A stretch of DNA of 9,957 bases, taken from JBLHUT01 sp047629975 (GTDB taxonomy: Bacteria > Pseudomonadota > Alphaproteobacteria > Rhodobacterales > Rhodobacteraceae). A program made the translations under genes and the position numbers. Positions 6,204-9,957 of this stretch are shown one piece after another. Each line of letters opens with the position of its first letter. Within the stretch, counting starts at the first letter, position 1. The notes under the pieces were generated by a model. That model saw nothing but the letters and a program-made list of their open reading frames with translations, had not been told where the DNA came from and did no database searches. Location: NCBI GenBank assembly GCA_047629975.1, contig JBLHUT010000127.1, forward strand, positions 1 through 9,957. The letters run 5' to 3'.

Positions 6204-7628
6204 ATGTTTCTGAATTCACTCTCCGGACGTTTTTTGATGCTGACAGTGGTGTTTGTCATGCTGGCAGAGATCATGATCTTCCTGCCTTCGGTTGCGCGCT
6301 ACAGGGAAGACTACCTGCTCGACAGGCTGGAGCGTGCCCAGATCGCAAGCCTTGCCCTGCTCGCCGAAGACATGCTCGACGAGGCGCTTGAAAAAGAACT
6401 GCTGGAAAGTGCCGGTGTGATGAACGTCGTTTTGCAACGGAACGAGCGGCGCGAATTGATGCTGTCATCGCCCGTGCCGCAGCCCATCGTGGCGACCTAT
6501 GACCTGCGCGATCCGCCCGCCTTCGGGTTGATCCGCGATGCCGTGATACAGTTGCTCGACCCGGAGCCACGGGTGGTGCGGATTATCGGCGCGCCTGTAC
6601 GACAGGCGGGCATCTCTATCGAGGTGACGCTGGGAACAGCAGACCTGCGGGCCAGAATGATCGACTACGGAGTTCGTATTCTGGCCCTGTCAGCCGTTAT
6701 TTCCGCCATCACGGCGGCTCTTTTGTTTCTTGCCGTCCGCAGGCTGCTGGTGACCCCGATCAAACGCGTGGTCAGCCACATGCAAAGCTATGCCGCCGCC
6801 CCCGAAGACAACCGGCGGATCATCCAGCCCCAGGCCAGCGTGCGCGAATTGCGCGAGGCCGAGGAAGCATTGCAGTCGATGCAGCTGCAACTGACAGGAG
6901 CGTTGCGCCAGAAAGAGCGTCTGGCACAATTGGGAAGCGCCGTGGCAAAGGTCAGCCATGATTTGCGCAACATCCTCACCACGGCGCAACTCTTTGCCGA
7001 CAGGGTCGATTCGAGTGGCGATCCGGCCGTGCGCCGCGTTGTGCCGAAGTTGGTGAATTCGATCAGCCGTGCGGTCAATCTGTGCGAGGGGACGCTGGCA
7101 TTTGGCAAGGCCGAGGAACCGCCCCCCGCCTTGACGATGCTCAAGCTGGCACCGATTGTCGAAGACGTTCTGGAAAGCGAGCAATTGGCCTGCGAAGGAT
7201 CGCCGGTCACCCTGCGCGGGCAGATCCCCGCAGGCTTCACCCTGCGCGCCGACAGCGAGCAGTTGCACCGCATCCTGTCCAACCTCGTCCGCAACGCCAG
7301 ACAGGCCATCGAAGCCACCGGCGCCCCGGGCGAGATCGTCATTTCCAGCAGCGACCAAGACACCGATTGGCACATCACAGTCCGCGACACCGGCCCCGGC
7401 CTGCCGCCGAAAGCCCGCGAATATCTGTTCCAGCCGTTTTCGGGCGGATCCCGCAAAGGTGGAACCGGTCTTGGCCTTGCCATAGCCGACGATCTGGTAC
7501 GCGGGCATGGCGGGCGTCTGGAACTGAAGCACACCGGCCCGGAGGGTACGCAGTTCACACTCGTTCTACCGAAGACAGTGATCGACACCACAGACGCCCC
7601 GACCCGCGTTCGACCACAGATCGCATGA
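6204..7628 (+). CDS. Membrane-bound sensor histidine kinase
   Basis: This two-component sensor kinase has 474 residues from the ATG at 6204, which has AAGG 5 nt upstream; an upstream in-frame TTG at 6120 lies inside the preceding gene. The order is a membrane helix (about 10-30), an unrecognised periplasmic sensor region of about 125 residues, a second helix (about 157-178), a short HAMP-like linker beginning RRLLVTPIKRVV, then a coiled segment. The phosphoacceptor motif KVSHDLRN follows with His252. ATPase motifs are the N box LSNLVRNA (Asn360, Asn364), G1 RDTGPGLP (Asp395), F-box LFQPF, and G2 GGTGLGLA (419-426). All key residues are present, so it should be an active kinase. It follows the oxidoreductase by 52 nt with no strong terminator between, so cotranscription is possible. 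No response regulator is in the window. The signal is not predictable. Confidence 0.9.
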   Translation: MFLNSLSGRFLMLTVVFVMLAEIMIFLPSVARYREDYLLDRLERAQIASLALLAEDMLDEALEKELLESAGVMNVVLQRNERRELMLSSPVPQPIVATYDLRDPPAFGLIRDAVIQLLDPEPRVVRIIGAPVRQAGISIEVTLGTADLRARMIDYGVRILALSAVISAITAALLFLAVRRLLVTPIKRVVSHMQSYAAAPEDNRRIIQPQASVRELREAEEALQSMQLQLTGALRQKERLAQLGSAVAKVSHDLRNILTTAQLFADRVDSSGDPAVRRVVPKLVNSISRAVNLCEGTLAFGKAEEPPPALTMLKLAPIVEDVLESEQLACEGSPVTLRGQIPAGFTLRADSEQLHRILSNLVRNARQAIEATGAPGEIVISSSDQDTDWHITVRDTGPGLPPKAREYLFQPFSGGSRKGGTGLGLAIADDLVRGHGGRLELKHTGPEGTQFTLVLPKTVIDTTDAPTRVRPQIA

Positions 7629-7637
7629 GTTCGCTTG

Positions 7638-7769
7638 CCAGTCGTCGGGGCCAGTCGTCGGGGCCAGTCGTCGGCCAAAGTCGTCGGGGCCAGTCGTCGG
7701 GGCCAGTCGTCGGGGCCAGTCGTCGGGGCCAGTCGTCGGGGCCAGTCGTCGGGGCCAGTCGTCGGCCAA
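7638..7769. repeat. Tandem array of a 13-bp G-rich repeat, about 10 copies
   Basis: The unit is CCAGTCGTCGGGG. Exact copies start at 7638, 7651, 7690, 7703, 7716, 7729 and 7742. Between 7664 and 7689 lie a short form CCAGTCGTCGG (11 nt) and a long form CCAAAGTCGTCGGGG (15 nt), which together keep the 26-nt spacing. A last CCAGTCGTCGG at 7755 is followed by CCAA. The array begins 10 nt after the kinase stop codon and ends about 100 bp before tRNA-Arg. Every junction contains GGCC, and one strand carries a G4 run every 13 nt. There are no spacers, so it is a minisatellite-like direct repeat and not a CRISPR. Function is unknown. Confidence 0.95.
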
Positions 7770-7772
7770 GCC

Positions 7773-7813
7773 TTTTGCCACGAAAATCCGCTACGACTCG
7801 TTTGCCATGAAAA
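7773..7813 (+). repeat. Imperfect 14-nt direct repeat beside the tandem array
   Basis: TTTTGCCACGAAAA (7773-7786) and GTTTGCCATGAAAA (7800-7813) match at 12 of 14 positions, 27 nt apart. TTGCCA also occurs at 7635-7640, at the entry to the 13-bp array. These may be remnants of a duplication or simple chance in a short AT-richer stretch. Confidence 0.4.
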
Positions 7814-7829
7814 AACACCGTTTTTGCGC

Positions 7830-7858
7830 TTGCATTGCCTGACCGCTCGCACTATCCC
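7830..7858 (+). promoter_or_regulatory. Candidate promoter of tRNA-Arg
   Basis: TTGCAT (7830-7835) and TATCCC (7853-7858) are 17 nt apart, with predicted initiation near 7865, a few bases before the mature tRNA 5' end. The hexamers match the consensus only partly. An A6/T5 stretch that could fold weakly (AAAAAC / GTTTTT, about 7810-7825) lies just upstream. Confidence 0.35.
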
Positions 7859-7867
7859 GACCAACAC

Positions 7868-7944
7868 GCGCTGGTAGCTCAGTTGGATAGAGTACTTGAC
7901 TACGAATCAAGGGGTCGGGGGTTCGAATCCTCCCCAGCGCGCCA
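7868..7944 (+). tRNA. tRNA-Arg (anticodon ACG)
   Basis: A complete cloverleaf is visible: acceptor GCGCTGG (7868-7874) with CCAGCGC (7934-7940), D-arm GCTC...GAGT, anticodon stem CTTGA / TCAAG around loop CTACGAA giving anticodon ACG, a 5-nt variable loop, and T-arm GGGGG / CCTCC around TTCGAAT. The discriminator is G (7941) and CCA is encoded (7942-7944). The A34 is expected to be edited to inosine, to read CGU, CGC and CGA codons. Nothing downstream repeats the tRNA 3' end, so there is no sign of an integrated element at this site. Confidence 0.97.
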
Positions 7945-8112
7945 TTCCCGAATATAAAATTTTCAGACCGTAAGCCAAAGAATATTGGTCGGAAAAGAAT
8001 TGTTTGCTCATAAATTCGCAGGCTTGATGCTTTGCGGTCATGGTTGCGCGGCAATCCGCTTTTCGAACTTGCGTGCCTCAGTGACGTTTACACCGCACAG
8101 CCTTGGTTTGGC
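7945..8112. other. Gene-free AT-richer stretch between tRNA-Arg and the ffh promoter
   Basis: This stretch begins with an AT-rich run (ATATAAAATTTT, 7952-7963) just after the tRNA. It may hold a weak dyad (GACC...GGTC with inner CCAA...TTGG, about 7966-7990), but no clear intrinsic terminator. No credible ORF on either strand was found; the minus-strand frame crossing it is an antisense-tRNA artefact. Confidence 0.5.
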
Positions 8113-8141
8113 TTGACTTGACCTTCGCACAGGCATAAACG
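8113..8141 (+). promoter_or_regulatory. Candidate ffh promoter
   Basis: TTGACT (8113-8118), continuing TTGACTTG as in the rpmH promoter, is followed after 17 nt by TAAACG (8136-8141). Predicted initiation near 8148 would give an ffh leader of about 150 nt containing two hairpins. The -35 is strong and the -10 moderate. Confidence 0.55.
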
Positions 8142-8151
8142 CCCAGTATTC

Positions 8152-8261
8152 CCGGAAGTCATACGCTTCCGGTCCCATTGCTTTTGCAGGGATCGCCATC
8201 GGTCAGCGCGTTGCGCCCACCGGTGCCTTCGGTCTTTGTGTCATCGCTTCCCGCCGGGAAG
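8152..8261 (+). promoter_or_regulatory. Two related hairpins in the ffh leader
   Basis: Hairpin 1 is CCGGAAG (8152-8158), 7-nt loop, CTTCCGG (8166-8172). Hairpin 2 is CTTCCC (8247-8252), loop GCC, GGGAAG (8256-8261). The GGAAG of one can also pair with the CTTCC of the other, so two mutually exclusive folds are possible. Hairpin 2 lies 22 nt ahead of the ribosome-binding site. No T-run follows either, so neither is a terminator. A regulatory role is inferred only. Confidence 0.35.
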
Positions 8262-8283
8262 TATCTCGTGAACGGATGCCGAC

Positions 8284-8289
8284 GGAGGG
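8284..8289 (+). promoter_or_regulatory. Ribosome-binding site deciding the ffh start
   Basis: GGAGGG lies 8 nt upstream of the ATG at 8298. The in-frame ATG at 8178 would add 40 residues unlike any Ffh and would place the leader hairpins inside coding sequence. Confidence 0.85.
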
Positions 8290-8297
8290 CCTCAGCC

Positions 8298-9782
8298 ATG
8301 TTTGAAAATCTGTCCGAACGGCTCTCGGGTGTTTTTGACAAGCTGACCCGTCAGGGTGCCTTGTCCGAGGACGACGTAAAAGTCGCCCTGCGCGAGGTTC
8401 GCGTCGCGTTGCTCGAGGCAGATGTCTCGCTGTCCGTGGCCCGCGATTTTGTTAATGCCGTACAGGAAAAGGCCACCGGTCAGGCTGTGACGAAATCGGT
8501 CACCCCCGGCCAGCAAGTCGTCAAGATCGTGCATGACGAACTGGTGCATGTGCTGTCCGGAAGCGACGCCGAGCCCGGTGAACTGAAGGTAGACAACCCG
8601 CCTGCGCCGATCCTGATGGTCGGTCTGCAAGGGTCTGGCAAAACCACAACAACCGCAAAGCTGGCCAAACGTCTGACCAGCAGAAACGGCAAGCGGGTGC
8701 TGATGGCCTCGCTGGACGTCAACCGCCCGGCCGCCATGGAGCAGTTGGCGATTCTGGGCGTGCAGATCGGTGTCGACACCCTGCCCATCGTCAAGGGCGA
8801 AACGCCTGTACAGATCGCGAAACGCGCCAAGCAACAGGCAACTTTGGGCGGTTACGACGTCTACATGCTCGATACTGCCGGTCGCCTGCATATCGACGAA
8901 GTGTTGATGGACGAAGTCGAGGCAGTTCGCAACCTGACCTCGCCACGCGAAATATTGTTGGTCGTTGACGGTTTGACCGGTCAGGATGCCGTGAACGTTG
9001 CCGCGGAATTTGACAGCAAAATCGGCGTGACCGGCGTTGTCCTGACCCGGATGGACGGCGACGGCCGTGGCGGTGCCGCGTTGTCGATGCGCGCTGTTAC
9101 AGGCAAGCCGATCAAGTTTGTGGGCCTTGGCGAAAAGCTTGATGCGCTTGAGGAATTCCACCCGCAGCGAATCGCCGGTCGTATCCTTGGCATGGGCGAT
9201 ATCGTTTCGCTTGTTGAAAAGGCACAAGAAACCATCGAGGCCGAACAGGCAGAGCGCATGATGCGCCGCTTCCAGAAGGGTCAGTTCAATATGAACGACC
9301 TGCGCGGCCAGCTTGACCAGATGCTCAAGATGGGCGGCATGGAAGGGATGATGGGCATGATGCCCGGCATGGGCAAGATGCAAAAGCAAATGGACAAGGC
9401 CGGCTTTGACGACAATATCCTGAAGCGGCAAATCGCCTTGATCAACTCCATGACCAAGAAAGAGCGCGCCAACCCTGCATTGCTGCAAGCCAGCCGCAAA
9501 AAGCGGATCGCCAAAGGCGCGGGCCTTGAGGTCAGCGAGCTGAACAAATTGCTCAAGATGCACCGTCAAATGGCCGATATGATGAAAAAGATGGGCAAGG
9601 GCGGCATGCTCAAGAACGCGATGAAGGGGATGCTTGGCAAAGGCGGCCCCGACATGGCCGGCATGGGTATGGACCCTGCTGCAATGCAAAAGGCCGCCGC
9701 CATGATGCCCAAAGGCGGATTGCCCGGGCTTGGCGGTGGTGGCTTGCCGCCCGGACTAAGCGGTTTCGGGAAAAAGAAATAA
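8298..9782 (+). CDS. ffh: Signal recognition particle protein Ffh (SRP54 GTPase)
   Basis: Ffh binds 4.5S RNA and signal sequences of nascent inner-membrane proteins and delivers them to the FtsY receptor. The 494-residue product starts MFENLSERLSGVFDKL (N domain). The G domain follows: GLQGSGKTT P-loop (109-117), DVNRPAAMEQL, DTAGR (192-196), TRMDGDGRGG (from 250, the G4 motif with Arg where TKxD is common), then GLGEKLDALEEFHP. The M domain from about residue 330 carries the RNA-binding SRKKRIAKGAG and many methionines. It ends in a Met/Gly-rich tail and FGKKK, which makes it about 40 residues longer than the E. coli protein (453). A strong ribosome-binding site fixes the start. A GNAT gene follows after 40 nt without a terminator. 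Confidence 0.98.
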   Translation: MFENLSERLSGVFDKLTRQGALSEDDVKVALREVRVALLEADVSLSVARDFVNAVQEKATGQAVTKSVTPGQQVVKIVHDELVHVLSGSDAEPGELKVDNPPAPILMVGLQGSGKTTTTAKLAKRLTSRNGKRVLMASLDVNRPAAMEQLAILGVQIGVDTLPIVKGETPVQIAKRAKQQATLGGYDVYMLDTAGRLHIDEVLMDEVEAVRNLTSPREILLVVDGLTGQDAVNVAAEFDSKIGVTGVVLTRMDGDGRGGAALSMRAVTGKPIKFVGLGEKLDALEEFHPQRIAGRILGMGDIVSLVEKAQETIEAEQAERMMRRFQKGQFNMNDLRGQLDQMLKMGGMEGMMGMMPGMGKMQKQMDKAGFDDNILKRQIALINSMTKKERANPALLQASRKKRIAKGAGLEVSELNKLLKMHRQMADMMKKMGKGGMLKNAMKGMLGKGGPDMAGMGMDPAAMQKAAAMMPKGGLPGLGGGGLPPGLSGFGKKK

Positions 9783-9822
9783 TGACTTGTGTGTGTGCCT
9801 TTGCTGCGGGGAGCCTGCGGTC

Positions 9823-9957
9823 ATGCTGACCCCTTTGATCGAGACAGAACGGCTTTTTCTGCGCCGCCCCAACGGAGCCGACACACGCGCGGCCCTGCGG
9901 TTTTTTGGCAGCCGTCAGGCGCCGATGGTCTCGGGCGGTTTCGGGGCCGGACGTGCG
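9823..9957 (+). CDS. GNAT family N-acetyltransferase, N-terminal 45 codons (3' end outside window)
   Basis: The frame from ATG 9823 is open to the right edge and begins MLTPLIETERLFLRRPNGAD, the IxTERLxLRxP opening typical of RimJ/RimL-type GNAT acetyltransferases. These transfer an acetyl group from acetyl-CoA to a protein N-terminus or small amine. GGGGAG (9808-9813) lies 9 nt upstream. The acetyl-CoA-binding part lies beyond the window, so the substrate cannot be judged. The 40-nt gap behind ffh with no hairpin suggests cotranscription. Confidence 0.8.
   Translation, partial: MLTPLIETERLFLRRPNGADTRAALRFFGSRQAPMVSGGFGAGRA

Noticed and set aside
7638..7769. CRISPR array
   Set aside because: The units are 13 bp and contiguous, with no unique spacers, and no cas gene is nearby.
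7555..7877. ORFs on both strands encoding a 13-residue repeat (for example PTTGPDDWPRRLA)
   Set aside because: Three 13-bp units make 39 nt, so the frame repeats without stops in several frames on both strands. The open frames are a consequence of the repeat length, and none has a ribosome-binding site or a non-repetitive domain.
7791..8054. Minus-strand 87-residue ORF containing GRIRTPDPLIRSQVLYPTEL
   Set aside because: It is the antisense translation of tRNA-Arg, a well-known spurious annotation. It has no ribosome-binding site and no family support outside the tRNA.
8142..8297. SRP 4.5S RNA gene in the ffh leader
   Set aside because: The leader hairpins lack the conserved asymmetric-loop and GGAA-tetraloop core of SRP RNA.
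7868..8297. tRNA-targeted genomic island
   Set aside because: No integrase, no repeated tRNA 3' end and no mobile genes are present. The housekeeping gene ffh follows directly.
8292..9689. 465-residue ORF antisense to ffh
   Set aside because: It is a His/Leu-rich shadow of the GC-biased codon use in ffh. The sense strand is an unmistakable complete Ffh.

Overview
The window looks like a core chromosomal segment of a Rhodobacterales (Roseobacter-group) alphaproteobacterium. The evidence is moderately GC-rich coding DNA, alphaproteobacterial forms of HemF, HemE, HemC, YidD, RnpA, L34 and Ffh, and promoters of the TTGACT-N17-TAxxxx type. The assignment rests on protein motifs and gene content and was not checked against a database.

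Left part (1-2864): heme biosynthesis. The C-terminal half of hemF (coproporphyrinogen III oxidase, +) enters from the left edge and converges on hemE (uroporphyrinogen decarboxylase, -), with two hairpin terminators between them. hemE and hemC (hydroxymethylbilane synthase, +) diverge from a 105-bp gap. HemC and HemE act at consecutive stages around uroporphyrinogen III, and HemF acts immediately after HemE.

Middle-left (2865-3782): a compact minus-strand operon rpmH-rnpA-yidD (ribosomal protein L34, RNase P protein, membrane-insertion factor). It is driven by a clear promoter at 3754-3782, has an ATGA overlap between rnpA and yidD, and ends at a hairpin shared with the convergent hemC. The 44-codon rpmH is easy to miss because of its size.

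Middle (3983-7628): a plus-strand run of a TVP38/TMEM64 (VTT/DedA-type) membrane protein, an FAD-dependent disulfide oxidoreductase 3 nt behind it, and a membrane histidine kinase 52 nt further on. The first two genes look like an operon. The kinase has no response regulator in view. The oxidoreductase keeps the redox-active CxxxxC but has Tyr where dihydrolipoamide dehydrogenases have the catalytic His.

Right (7629-9957): directly after the kinase stop lies an array of about ten copies of a 13-bp G-rich repeat. It is followed by tRNA-Arg(ACG) with encoded CCA, a leader region with a promoter and two related hairpins, ffh (SRP54 GTPase), and the first 45 codons of a GNAT-family acetyltransferase.

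Most of the window is ordinary housekeeping DNA. I see no mobile element, CRISPR array or phage gene, and no convincing new defence or metabolic system. The least explained element is the 13-bp tandem array between the kinase and the tRNA. Second are the paired membrane protein and His-less oxidoreductase, and the possibly switching hairpins ahead of ffh.
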